Positions 44,397 to 56,464 of a stretch of 64,000 bases of DNA are shown here, piece by piece; position 1 is the first letter of the stretch; each line of letters starts with the position of its first letter. The notes under the pieces are model-generated. The model had not been told where the DNA came from and searched no databases. It saw nothing but the letters and a program-made list of their open reading frames with translations. The stretch lies in NCBI GenBank assembly GCA_010093485.1, contig MU001507.1, positions 1,066,844 through 1,130,843 on the forward strand, in the 5' to 3' direction. Made by a program: the position numbers and the translations under genes. This DNA comes from Karstenula rhodostoma CBS 690.94. Its lineage: Eukaryota; Ascomycota; Dothideomycetes; Pleosporales; Didymosphaeriaceae.

Positions 44397-45982
44397 ATGA
44401 TAATTTCTTCACTGCTCCCAGTTGCTTTCGCGACATTTGCCTGCTTCTTCTCACCACTACACGCTCGTACGCTCGGCAAACGTCAAGATGGTAACCATTG
44501 GGTTACAGCATGGACAAGCATGCCCCAGCTCGTCGAATCAGGCAACATGCCCCCGTCTCAATTCGTAAGTAGAACCGAAGGTCCCAGGAATAGTGTACAT
44601 GGAAGCTAAAACGTAACCCCAAGACCTCTGGGGGAGTTCTCAAAGACGCCACTCTCCGCCAAACCCTCCACACGACGGTCGCCTCGCCAAAGATCAAAAT
44701 CGCAATCTCAAACACGTTCGGCGGCTCCGATCTCCCCATCACCGCCGCGTCAGTCGGTCTACCAGCTGGCGGCGCGGCAGGCGTGTCCGGGATCGAAGCT
44801 TCGCCTCTTGCAGCCATCACCGTTGGTGGGAAGGCGTCTTTCACGGTGCCAAGAGGCCAGGTCGTGGTCAGTGACGAGATCAACTTCGGAGTCAAGGCAC
44901 AGCAAAGTACGTGATGAGCGGGTATGAGGCTGATTGTTGCTGTCGCAAAGTTCTGGAACTTTCGTCAATTGGCCGCTCGCAGAAACACCCCCCTCTACCC
45001 TTTCCCAGCTTGCCATACAAGTACTAACATTTTCCTCTCGCTTTTAGACATTGCTGTTAGTCTGTACAGCCAGACGGGCCAAAGCGGTAGCAGTATCACC
45101 GGGCACCCGGGCAGCCGGACGACGAGCTGGTTCGTCAAGGGAAATGCCGTGAACACAACAACGATCAGTGGAACGAGCAGTGTGCACTGGTGAGCACCCC
45201 ATCTTTTTCATCACCTTAGTTGTCGCGCCTCAAGCCGCAGGGCCCCATGAAACATCGGGGCTACACCGTGTAAGCCGAGGGAGAAGCAATGCAGAAACTC
45301 CACTTCCGGCCTAGTACCGTGTGCATGTTGACCGGGCGCCAGGTACTTCGTTTCGGCCGTCCACGCCTCCGTCCCAACCACAACCTCGGGCCTCATCATA
45401 ATCGGCGACTCCATCACCGACGGCCGCGGCTCCGAAGACAACAAGAACAACCGCTGGCCAGACTTGCTACTCGCCCGCCTCCAAACAGCCAACCGCACCA
45501 ACATCGCCATCGGAAACCAAGCTGCAGGCGGGAATGCCGTGCTCTCCGGGGGTCTCGGTCCCACGGCACTCTCCCGCTACAAGCGCGACGCCCTCGAGCA
45601 ACCCGGCGTCAAATACGTGATGATCTTCGAAGGCGTCAACGACCTCGGTAGCGGCGCGTCTGCGGGCTCCTTGACTAATGCGTACAAGCAGATCACGGCC
45701 GACGCAAAGAAGGCTGGGCTGGTGACGATTGGTGGCACGATCACGCCGTTTGGCGGGAATAGTTATTACAGTGCCGGGCATGAGCAGGCGCGTAAGCAGG
45801 TGAATGACTTCATCAAGGCGAAAGGAAACTTTGACTTTGTTGTTGACTTTGCTGGCGCGATTGAGAACAAGGGGGATCCGACAAAGATGGACAGTAAATA
45901 TAATGGAGGCGATGGGCTACATCCAAATGTGGCTGGATACCAGGCTATGGCAAATGCATTTCCGTTGGAGGTATTTGCATGA
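44397..45982 (+). CDS. Secreted SGNH/GDSL-type esterase
   Basis: Hydrolase of the SGNH superfamily acting on ester bonds of extracellular substrates (acetylated glycans or lipids; not defined). Exons 44397-44564, 44624-44906, 45048-45189 and 45343-45982 join to 410 aa. A signal peptide of about 23 residues ends near HARTLGKR, where KR suggests further processing. An N-terminal beta-rich half (TLRQTLHTTVASPKIKIAIS) precedes the catalytic domain. Block I is LIIIGDSITDGRGS with the nucleophile Ser, block III is FEGVNDLGSG with the oxyanion Asn, and block V is DGLHPNVAGYQ with Asp and His. All four SGNH residues are present, so activity is expected. It converges on the aquaporin gene. Confidence 0.93.
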
Positions 45983-46359
45983 CCGGAGAATATAGCGCCA
46001 GGTACAAAATCTGAGTACACTATGTCCAGGATAGGTAATGCATAGGCATGCAGTAGCACTACTGTACCGAGAAGCAACGATAAGACAGAACTGAGAAGTG
46101 GATGTACATAGACAATGAAAGGCGCACATACGAAGACACCAAAGAGACAAGTGTAATGACGATTCTTTGCAATCACATCAAACAACCCACGAGATTCCGG
46201 AAGGTACCCATCTTGAAATGACAGGACCGCCTCATTACTCTTTTGCACCTACTGTCAAGAAGGGCAAAAGCAGGCGCGGAGAACGAAATGCGGTAGCCAA
46301 CAGAGAGGATAGTACAGGTAGCCCTCGATACAGTCTGGGTCGATCGATGTGTCCTCATG
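45983..46359. other. Intergenic between convergent genes
   Basis: 377 bp of 3' flank shared by the esterase and aquaporin genes; nothing recognised. Confidence 0.6.
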
Positions 46360-47809
46360 TCAAGAGCCAGACGTCGAGCTGCCATCCGAGCCTCCTGATT
46401 CAACGCTTGGACCGCTGCGATAGCTCTGCTCGGACGCTTCCTCATATTGGGACTCAGAGTAAGGCTGTGAGCGTGAGCGCGTCAAGTACGATCTGGGAAG
46501 GTGCTGGGCGCGGGGTCGTTCGTTAGGATGATCGATAGAATAGTGGCCATCACCGCCGTGTTGGAAAGTCGCAGGAGGCTCTTTGGGAAGATCTGACAGT
46601 GGAATCGCACCCATTTCAGTCCATGTACCACCGTTGACATGATGATGTGGAAGAGTGGGTTTTTGCTGCTCAGAGACTGGCTTGTTCAGAGGATGAAATG
46701 GAGGGAGGAAGTCAGAGTCGTTTGTGCCATCGGTATTCTCATACACTAAGGCCCTGTTAGTATGAGCATATCTCCCTTAGGTGTACGTGAATAAGTGACT
46801 TACCTGCTCGTCGGGAAGGTCCGGCCTCTTCCTCGGCATATCGGTCATCATAATGAATTTCGCGCCCATCGCCATCGGCACCAGGATTGGCTGTCTCATA
46901 CTCTAGGAACTTGATCAACCGGTAGAAGAGCACAGCAATGATAGCTCCGAGGAGGGGCCCAATCCAGTAGATCCAGTGATATCCGTCAAATTTCCCGAGA
47001 ACGACGTCGGGACCGAAGGAACGAGCTGGGTTCAATGAGCCTCCGGTGAAGAAGACAGCTGTCCAGCGTCAGCACTAAGCAAAGCAAGGGTACATGGAGT
47101 TTTGTTACCAGCCAACTCAGCGATGAAAAGGGCAAGACCGATCCCGATAGGGGCAAGGAACGTTGCTCGGTGTTTCTCTGCAGCCAGCATGAAAATGGCA
47201 AAGATGAGCTCAGCAGTGCAGAGCGCTTCGATGAAGATACCTCGTGTAACCGAGACTCCATCGCTCAACGTGGTCCGAACAGCCAAGGGACCCGGAAGTA
47301 GGCCAGATACCACAGCCGCTGCGGCAATAGCTCCCATTATTTGAGCGAGGATGAGCAGAAACGCCTTTACCCAGCCGATAGCACCGACTAGAGCCAATGC
47401 TACCGAAACCTGTCAGGAAGTCAGTGAGGCTGATGTGACAGAACATATAGGCACGTACGGCGGGATTGAAGAGCCCCCCACTGATGCGGAAAAATATCCA
47501 GACGTTGACAAGCAGCGAAAAGCCGAAAGCCAAAGAGATATATAGGAGCGTGGATGTGCTTGCGGGGTTGTCGACGGTCTTGTTGGGGGGCGTGTTCGCA
47601 ACCTGAGTGGCGGCAAATGCGAAAGTGAGAAAAAGCGCAGTGCCGACAAACTCGCCCAGCATCGAGATGAATAGATGGCGGACCCTGTTTGGAAGCCACG
47701 AAAAGCCGGGTAGTCGCCTCTCACCAGGGCGGTTCGGATCTTCAGTGTAGGTCGGCTTCATTCCTGGGAAGACCATAAAGCTCTCGGCAGGCCTGTTGAC
47801 ATTGTTCAT
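46360..47809 (-). CDS. Aquaporin (MIP family) with long cytoplasmic tail
   Basis: Six-helix membrane channel for water or small solutes. Minus-strand exons are 47809-47459, 47409-47109, 47058-46804 and 46745-46360; they join to 430 aa. Both half-helix motifs are intact: NPA at 115-117 (GGLFNPAV, spliced at its end) and NPA at 227-229 (GGSLNPARSFGPDVV). HWIYWIGPLLGA marks helix 6. The Arg after the second NPA (selectivity filter) is present. The loop after the second NPA is short, so a classical aquaporin fits better than a glycerol facilitator. About 130 residues of hydrophilic Ser/Pro/Glu-rich tail follow helix 6, and about 45 precede helix 1. The gene is divergent from the PA-TM-RING gene. 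Confidence 0.95.
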
Positions 47810-49217
47810 GGTAGGCGGGTGATGAAGGGCTGAGTACTAATAGTCGTGGTGCGAAGTCGGTGACGGAAACGTCCGAGACGCTGCGCTTTGGAAAGAGAGA
47901 AACAGGTCAAATAGAATGACAAAGATGGATTGGTAGGGAAGTGATAGGTTGTAGGGCTGATGAATGCAGGAATAGGACAGGGGCTAGATGTGTACTGTGG
48001 CAAACAAAAGTTTAGGGAACAGGTCGAGAGGAAGGTCAGGGATGGAGCGCGAAGACGAAGGGCAACACAAGGCAAGACGACAAGGAGAAGTGGTAGTCAC
48101 GATTGAGGCACGAGGAGCATTCACGGCTGGGAGGCACTTTCCTGAGGTAAGAGGGTGGGGAAATAACATGGTGGATTGTGGCGCGCCTGCAGAGTAGAAG
48201 TTTCGAAGATGGTCCCAGTTGGGTCGGTTTATCAAAGGCAGCTGGGAGATGGATGTCTGAGTACTGTCGGCCTCTGTCATGGTTGGGAATTTTACAGTGC
48301 TCGGGTCCCTCGTGCGATGCAGTAAGACAGTCTCCTAGAAAGGTTCTCGAACATGTAAATCCAGTCTCGCGTATTGCGACATGTCCGACATCAAGAAAGA
48401 GATGCTGAGGGGAAGCTCGTGCACGATGTTGCTCGAAGGTGGTCGAAGGCGAGGTTACATGTGGGCCTACGTGGGCCACCGAGAGCGTCTCGCTGCATCC
48501 AGCTGCTTGCGGGGAGGCGTAAGATTCTCCGCAATAGGGACAATCACACCACTTGGCGGCGCACAACAGGCAGGCACGTGTCAACGATGGGAATCTGCAG
48601 TGCGGGCTTCTCATCCGGGCGTGGAGTGGGAGTGGTCGATGCAGGCGGAGGGTCACACCCGCGACTCAAGGTTGGATGTGGATGGAGGCATGGCGGAAGG
48701 GCCAGCGGAAGCACGGGGCGGGCGTCCAGATGCGGCCGTGGGTGGTGAGGTGTGACCGAAACGTGCAGTCGTCGCGAGGCCGCGCTTTATTTACCGACCT
48801 AGCGCGCACGGGTTGCGTTGCGGGTTGCGGGCAGGCGGCGAGAGAGCAACAAATCGACGAGCCTTCTTGCCGCGCGCCGTGTTGCTGTCTTCGTTGCTTC
48901 TCCCTCGGTTGTCAGCCTCCTCTTCCCTTTGCTCCTCGTCCTCCCTGCTGCGTGTGCGCCTCTTCGTATCCGCCTCTTCGTATCCGCCTCGCCGCTGTTG
49001 GCCAGACCATCCACCCCCGCCCATCACATTACCGCGTCATCGACCTGCCCGCGTGCTGTGACCTGTCTCGCGACCGCCCTGCATCGTGCCTTTGCGCTCG
49101 CCAGCGTCCCAGAAGGCCTCTGCCGGATGCGCCGACGACCGTAGAGCTTCAGCATATCTTGCTGTTCTCACCCACCCCGCACAGTCCCGTTGATCGCCGC
49201 CGCCGCCGCCGCCCAAC
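47810..49217. other. Divergent promoter region of the aquaporin and PA-TM-RING genes
   Basis: About 1.4 kb. It contains a 14-bp tandem duplication (tcttcgtatccgcc twice at 48961-48988) and pyrimidine-rich stretches before the RING-gene start. Overlapping frames on both strands show no family resemblance. Confidence 0.55.
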
Positions 49218-51571
49218 ATGCGCCCGCTTCGGCTGCTGCTCTCGCTAGCCACCAGCTTGATCACCATCACACTGCTGCTGTACCTGGTCTATGGCTCGCA
49301 GGTGGAGGAATCACACACCAGCGCCGTGCCTGCGAAAGAGAAGGGCACACTCGAGACCTTGTTCTCCTTCACGTCGCCCGGCTCGCTCTTTCCTCCATCC
49401 GCCATCATCAGCCTGACCGACGACAACTCTACCTTCTTCCTCGCTCGTCCAGCTGCCTTTGGTCCCTCGCTACCTTCGGGGAGCATCAGCGGCCCGCTAT
49501 GGATCGGAAGTGGCTTCGGAGAAGATTCCATGGGGAAGGGTGGTGAGCTGGGCTGCAGTGATATCCCGGATTGGGACGGGTCCGAGGATACCCCTTCAAC
49601 TACCCACGGTGCTGGGCACAGAGACATGGACATGGCGGAGAAAAGCAAAAACCCATTAACGAAGCAGCCTCATGGCGCCGTCCACGTCTCGGAAAGATCT
49701 CTCGCCGACAATGACGGTACAGATGACCACCTTCAGCCAAGGCTTCCACTGTTACCCAAGTACCGGATTGGAAAGACACCAGAACATGCCGACATTGAGT
49801 CGCTCCAACAAGCTGCAGAGATCACAGCCAAGGTTGTTCTGCTGAAACGCGGTGGATGTGGTTTCTTAGAAAAGGTCAAATGGGCCCAAAAACGTGGTGG
49901 CGTGGCGCTGATAGTCGGAGATGATCAGCGTGGAGGAGCTCTCGTTCGGATGTACGCCCGTGGCGATACCTCCAACATCACCATCCCAGCTCTCTTCACA
50001 TCGCACACGACCGCCCATTTACTTTCGTCGCTACTGCCCAAGGGGGAATTTCTGCCTGGTTCACGGCCAGAAGACACCACGAAGCTGGAACTGGAGCAAA
50101 AAGAAGACGTTTCCCCTATAGAGTCCAAGCAGACTCAGCGGGCCAGTTCAGAGAAAAATCACCTGGGTAGCTCATCGGAAGCGGGCTGGTTCAGCACCAT
50201 CTTGACTGGCTTTGGCATCAAAATTCCCAACGGCGTTCCTTCGAAAGATGCTACTCGCAGGCCTCCCAACAGCGGCAAGTTGAATTGGGCGAACACCGAA
50301 GATGCAGGCCAGGCGAAGCCAATGACCAGGACTGCGCAGGTCGCGGCTACGCATACCCCACAAGACTTCATCATCGGTGAACAAGACTGGCGTGATCCCG
50401 CCCTTCTTGCTAGTTCCTCACCATCTAAGACTACCCCAGAAGTGACTCGGCCTACGGGATTGAATGAAGTCAAAGATGGAGAGAAGGGGCTTTTGACACA
50501 TGGAGATGTCAAGGAAAGCAGCACCACGTCTTCCGCGAACAAACAAGCTGAAGACAATAAACCCTCCGCTCCGCATGAAGGCCTCTGGGTGACACTTTCC
50601 CCTACCAATATGTCCACCTCTCCATTTTTCGACACGTTACTCGTCCTAGTCGTCAGTCCTCTAGTCACCTTGACCGTTGTATACGCATTACTTCTCCTTC
50701 GATCCCGTATCCGGCGTCGGCGCTGGCGAGCTCCCAAGTCACTCGTCGACCGCCTTCCCGTCCGCACCTACCATACAATCAGCGACAGTAGCCCTTCGGC
50801 GACACCAAGCGCTTCTTCGCCTACCACCCCACTTCTTCAGCACGAGTCGCCACCGCCCACATCGTCACAGTCGCGGCCTCTGTCTCTGTCCGAGCCTGAA
50901 GTACCAGCGACATCCTCTTCGGTTCGTCCGATCCACCGAACACCGGAAGAGGAGAAGCGCGAGTCCGGATTGGCCGCTTGGAGGCGCAAGTACGGGGGCC
51001 GGCAGAGAGAGTGTGTTGTCTGTTTGGAAGAGTACGTTGACGGCATCAGTCAAGTGATGAGCCTGCCGTGTGGCCACGAATTCCATGCGGACTGCATGTA
51101 AGTCAAGCTCTAAAGGTCGTCGAATTATGTTTAACATACTGCAGCACGCCCTGGCTAGTCACTCGACGACGGACCTGCCCTATTTGCAAAGGAGATGTTG
51201 TACGCTCGTTGTCGCAGTCCTACCATGACCATGCCGATTCGCGACTAGAGTCCGGTGATTTATTCAGTGACGAACTTGCGGATGACGTGCAGGCACAAGC
51301 TGTTTTGAGCCGTAACGATTCGCCATCAGCCTCACGACCGTTGCCCATTTCACCCAACCCTACCAATGCTGATGTTGAGGCCAATTGGGATGAAGACGGA
51401 GATGAGCGAGTTCAAGAGATACCTCGACAGCGTTCTGTAGAGCTCAGTAGCTCGTTTAGGGAGGCCGGCTCATCGGCCGTCACCGCGATCTGGAGGGGTT
51501 TCGAGGCTGTTGGAAGAGTCACTGGCCTCCAGCGGCGATCTAGTAGGGAAGAGCTTGATCGGGACCGATGA
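49218..51571 (+). CDS. PA-TM-RING transmembrane E3 ubiquitin ligase
   Basis: Membrane ubiquitin ligase with a lumenal protease-associated (PA) domain, like vertebrate RNF13 or yeast Tul1-type endomembrane ligases. Exons 49218-51097 and 51145-51571 (47-nt intron) join to 768 aa. An N-terminal hydrophobic segment (about 6-26) acts as signal or anchor. The PA domain core lies near 195-275 (VVLLKRGGCGFLEKVKWAQ; ALFTSHTTAHLL). A transmembrane helix near 475-495 (LLVLVVSPLVTLTVVYALLLL) is followed by a basic stop-transfer stretch RSRIRRRRWR. The RING-H2 domain (about 599-642) reads CVVC, then CGHEFHADC, then CPIC, with the intron inside the His-Cys loop. The long Ser/Thr/Pro-rich linker between PA and helix is poorly conserved. 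Confidence 0.92.
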
Positions 51572-51983
51572 AGCTTACATTGTTATTGGACGAGGTCTGT
51601 TTTGTGTGCATTGCGTTGGAGTACTAGAAGGCTTGTTTTAAGGACTGTCCGCGGTTATGGGCAGGATCAATACCCCGGATCACAACGAATCCACTCAGTT
51701 CATGTTGTGCGGAAAAAAACGGCTTACCGCGTAACACTGTCTCTCGAAATGACCCAGTGCACAGCGTCTTTCGCATGGAAAGCGTGCCCAATCGCATGTG
51801 AAGTGATCGATCGATCGTGTGTCACGTGATGACGTCTTGCCAGGGCGAACAGGGTCTAATGATCCCTGCTCAACTTTTCTCGAGGAGAGGCGTGCTTCGG
51901 GAGAGCAGCACAACAGCAGACCTCAGCGTCGTCCTTTCTTTTATTCATTTGGTCTTCTCCTGGTCGATCATCAATTGGCCACG
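51572..51983. promoter_or_regulatory. MEF1 promoter with E-box palindrome and CRE-like site
   Basis: The 412 bp between the RING-gene stop and the MEF1 start contain TCACGTGA (51822-51829), directly followed by ATGACGTCTT (CRE/ATF-like core at 51829-51836). The pair lies about 155 bp upstream of the start codon. A gatcgatcgatcg run precedes it. Binding by bHLH or bZIP factors is inferred from the motifs only. Confidence 0.55.
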
Positions 51984-54554
51984 ATGCGTGTGCAATCTCT
52001 TGCTCGGGCGCAGTCGCTTGCCCAAAGTTGCCTCCGCACCTCCGCGCGTTCGGCCGCTCGAACTCCCTCGCGATGCGCGCTCTCGACCGTGGCGGCATCA
52101 CGAACTCAGTTCACCTGCGGGACCAAGACGGAAGCATGGAAAAACAGCCAGAGACTCTTAGGCCAGAGGAGATGGCAGTCCGCGGCGGCAGTGTGAGTTC
52201 GAGGAATCTCGTGGCGAGCGGAGCAGCCAGAGGCTAATTGCCACAGATTGGAGAAGGCGGCCTTGGACCCTAGCACCTTGTCGCAAGAGACAATTGTCGA
52301 AAACCTAAATCCCCTCGAAGCTGTGAGGCTATCGAAAGTCCGCAACATTGGTATTGCTGTATGTTTACGACCGCTCCGCGCGTTTGAGAAGAGGTGCGCT
52401 TTAGGGATGTAGTGCTGACAGGACAACAGGCACATATTGACTCTGGAAAAACCACCGCAACGGAACGCGTTCTTTTCTACACCGGCCGTATCAACAGCAT
52501 ACACGAAGTGCGAGGCAAAGATGCCGTCGGCGCAAAAATGGACTCCATGGACCTCGAGCGTGAAAAGGGTATCACCATCCAGTCCGCGGCTACCTTTTGT
52601 GATTGGATCAAGAAGGAAGATGGAAAGGACGAGAAATACCACATCAACTTGATCGATACTCCTGGACATATCGACTTTACGATTGAGGTCGAGCGTGCGC
52701 TGCGAGTGCTGGACGGTGCGGTCATGATTCTTTGTGCCGTCAGCGGTGTTCAGAGTCAAACCATCACTGTCGATCGGCAGATGAGGAGATACAACATTCC
52801 TAGGATATCCTTTGTGAACAAGATGGACCGTATGGGCGCGAACCCCTGGAAGGCTGTTGAGCAGATCAACCAAAAGCTGCGCATACCTGCTGCGGCGATC
52901 CAGGCACCCATTGGTCGTGAGGACGGATTCTTGGGGGTGGTGGATCTGATCAGGATGAAGGCTATTTATAACGAGGGGCCCAAGGGAGAGACCATCAGGG
53001 AGACGGATGAGATTCCTGCGGATATGATAGAGCTCTGCAAGGAGAAGAGGCAGAAGTTGATTGAGACACTGGCAGATGTCGACGATGAGATCGCCGAACT
53101 CTTCCTCGACGAGCAAGAGCCGACTAAGGAGCAGATCAAGGCCGCTATCCGGAGAGCGACCATCTCTCTCAAGTTCACGCCCGTGGTCATGGGTTCTGCC
53201 TTGGCTGACAAGTCCGTCCAACCGATGCTTGATGCAGTCTGCGACTACCTGCCGAACCCCGCTGAGGTCGAGAACATGGCTTTGGACAAGAAACGTGCGG
53301 AAGCTCCTGTCAAGCTGGTGTCGTACAACTCCCTGCCCTTTGTCGGACTGGCCTTCAAGCTGGAAGAGGGCAACTTCGGACAGCTCACATATATTCGAGT
53401 TTACCAGGGTACGCTGCGAAAGGGCATGAACGTGTTCAATGCGCGGTCAGACAAGAAGGTCAAGGTCCCGAAGATTGTGCGTATGCACTCGAACGACATG
53501 GAAGAAGTGCAAGAAATTGGTGCTGGTGAGATCTGCGCTGTGTTCGGTGTTGACTGCGCCTCCGGAGACACCTTCACCGATGGTTCCCTCGGTTACACAA
53601 TGGTGAGTGATGCTCCAAGGGGCTGAACGCCACGTGCTAATTCTTTAGACCTCTATGTTTGTTCCTGAACCAGTCATCTCGCTATCGATCAAACCCAAGC
53701 ACACCAAGGATACCCCCAATTTCAGCAAAGCTATGAACCGTTTCACCCGTGAAGACCCCACCTTCCGGGTACACGTTGATCCCGAATCGCAAGAGACGGT
53801 GATCTCGGGTATGGGTGAGCTCCACTTGGACATCTACGTCGAGCGCATGCGCAGAGAATACCGGGTCGAGTGCGAGACTGGCCAGCCGCAGGTCGCTTAC
53901 CGCGAGACCATGACCAAGCGCGTCAACTTCGACCACACGCTCAAGAAGCAGACGGGTGGATCTGGAGATTTCGCTCGTGTTGTTGGGTGGATGGAGCCTG
54001 CAGACTCGCTGGGTGAGAACAAGTTCGAACAGCAGATTACCGGTGGCACGATTTCGGAGAAGTTCCTGTACGCTTGCGAGAAGGGCTTCAACGCGTCGAC
54101 GGCGAAAGGACCCCTGCTCGGCCACCGAGTGCTAGGCACCCAGATGATCATCAACGACGGAGCCACGCACGCCGTCGATTCCTCGGAACTGTCCTTCAAG
54201 ATGGCCACGCAGCAAGCCTTCCGCAAGGCCTTCACGCAGGGCGCGCCGCAGGTGCTCGAACCCCTCATGAAGACGACCATCACGGCGCCCAACGAGTTCC
54301 AAGGCAGCGTCGTCGGCCTCCTCAACAAGCGCAACGCCGTCATCAACGACACGGAAATCGGCCCCGAGGACTTCACCGTCTACGCCGACTGCAGCTTGAA
54401 CAGCATGTTTGGCTTCTCGTCGCAGCTGCGAGCCAGCACGCAGGGCAAGGGCGAGTTCTCCATGGAGTTCAGCCACTACAGCCCCGCGCCGATGCAGCTG
54501 CAGAAGGAGCTGATTGCAAAGTACGAGAAGGAGCAGAAAGATAGGAATACGTAG
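51984..54554 (+). CDS. mef1: Mitochondrial translation elongation factor G
   Basis: GTPase that drives translocation on mitochondrial ribosomes. Exons 51984-52192, 52247-52358, 52430-53602 and 53649-54554 join to 799 aa. The first 69 residues are basic, Ser/Arg/Ala-rich and nearly free of acid, as expected of a mitochondrial presequence. GTPase motifs are AHIDSGKTT (108-116, starting exactly at an exon border), DTPGHIDFT (184-192) and NKMDRMG (237-243). Domain IV and the C-terminal [21 protein letters not shown] block are EF-G specific. The [10 protein letters not shown] switch segment is intact. The length and presequence favour MEF1 over the recycling factor MEF2. The donor at 52193 (gtgagt) rather than 52191 keeps frame. 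Confidence 0.95.
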
Positions 54555-54670
54555 CGTGGAATGGAATGCTTGCTTGATACGAGAATGCGGGCATGGGATG
54601 GGGGGCCATGTAAGAAGGAAATCAAATGAACAGGAAAACGTGGGGCTTCTTGTGGTAATAATGCCTGTTT

Positions 54671-54694
54671 GGGATGGGATGGGATGGGATAGGG
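54671..54694 (+). repeat. GGGAT repeat with G-quadruplex potential
   Basis: Four gggat units and a final aggg give five GGG runs with 2-3 base loops, about 120 bp after the MEF1 stop codon. It could form a four-stranded structure in the 3' UTR transcript; this is inferred from sequence. Confidence 0.7.
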
Positions 54695-56437
54695 ATGCAT
54701 ATAGATGGGCGCATGGGGTGGGGATGTATCATATCATATTGGGTGTATGTTGTATTGGATAGCTTTGTAAGGTACACCGAATGGACGATCCAGTCTTCTC
54801 TCTGCAGCTTTTACTTTCTGTGTTGGTTGGCGTGACGGTGCGCGTGCATGCTGTCCGGGGTGCTTTGCGAGAGCGTCTGAGGGAAGTGAGGAGCAAGTCC
54901 TTGACTATCTCTGCGTGCGGCAGATGGTTGCATGTGGATTGGGTCTTATCCAGTGAGTTCCGAAGACGTAACACTTCTAGAAACTATGTCATGTATGTCG
55001 TATATGATCACTATGGGGCCGGGTAGATGAATGAAACAGACAGTAAGGCGATTATCATGTAGTTACGAGGTTCTACGTCTACAATGTTGGTCGAGGGTTG
55101 ACTTGGGAGCCTCTATTAAGTGGAGAGTGAGACCTGCACCCCCTTCAGATGCCTAATCCGGCTTCGAAGGCGCCAGTTCTAGACTCCACCGGAAGGAAGG
55201 AGTTTTGGCTTCACACCTTGGCCATTCCAGCGATTACGAGTCCCTGCAATTGCTCACGCACAACACCGTTACAACCGCAATAAGTCCCACTCTTGGCCGC
55301 AGACACAGCATTCTTCGGCAGTTCGCCGATGCGGCGGCGGGTGATCGACGCGAAGCTGGCGGCCGCCGAGAAGCTTGGGTGTGTGCTTGGCTACTACTCG
55401 GTATGTGAGGATGTCTTGGTTGTGCGACGGCGGAGAAACGGTGTTGCAGAATTAACGGGCGTGCTATGCTTGGCTGTGGTAGTGGGGGAACGCAACGTCA
55501 AGGGCGAGAGGGATGGAGGTGCTGCTTCGGAATCGTTGGCGGTGCAGCGCGGTTGACATGGCGATGAACCAGGAAAGGCTGGTGGGTCGCGTTAAGGTTG
55601 ATAGTGGGTTGAATACTGGAGAAGTGGGACTCGACTCGGACTTGGCTCGCTGTTCAGCCCTACGGCCTGTCAGTTGGATCGGTGGCCGAGGAAAGCCAGT
55701 TGCTCTGAGCGGCATGGATGCTCACAATGAGGCGGATGACTTGTCGGGGGTACGTGCAGTGACCATCAGTTTAGCAGCTGTGAGATGGCGCAACTACCCG
55801 CATACGGCGTACACATGTCTTTACACATGTTTTGCCCAGTGGCACAGTAAATGGCCGCGGCCCGCGCGACCGGAGCGTTGCACTGACCGATTCGCACCGA
55901 TGATGTCGTTTGCTATTACCCAGTCTTGGTATGGGAGCGGAACAACACGGGCGAAGCTCATCCGCGGTCCGCTCGCACGATGCAAGTCGAAGCTCGTTTG
56001 ACGTCAGAGCCACCAGGGTCTCATCAAGCTGCGAGGTAGGGGTCAAGCCGGCAGCAGCGCTTCTCGAGAATTGGGAAGTGAGCTCCAGCGAACCAGAGGC
56101 GCGAATTGGGCATGATCCCAGAAGGCGTGCGCGTGGCTACACGGAGTACACGAGAGATGGCCGGGGAGGTGGTGGGGTGAGGTGCATGTAGCAACGCCAA
56201 TGCCCTCGATGTGGGATGCTGGCGGGAAGCACTCGCTGAGGGGTCAGACGACAGTCTCTGGCCGGGGACAAGCGGCGCTGCTAGGCAGTGAGGGCTTGCT
56301 GGAGGGCGGCAGGTGGTACCGGTATCTAGGAAAAGCGGTGAACAGCGGTGAGGATGCGTGTAAGAGGGGCAGGGCAGCGGACAGCGCAACGCGGAGAATG
56401 CTGGCGGCAGACAAAGGCTGAGGCTCGCTGGAGGTGC

Positions 56438-56464
56438 GCGGTGTGCGGTGTGCGGTGTGCGGTG
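56438..56464. repeat. 7-bp tandem repeat
   Basis: The unit gcggtgt occurs almost four times, followed by related gcggtgc/gctcgg variants. It sits in the gene-free region about 0.9 kb upstream of the DUF2457-like gene. Confidence 0.85.

Noticed and set aside
38743..45982. Possible secondary-metabolite cluster (PhzF-like enzyme, flavoprotein, receptor, esterase)
   Set aside because: There is no backbone enzyme (PKS, NRPS, terpene cyclase or DMATS), no cluster transcription factor and no transporter, and the genes are on both strands with separate promoters.
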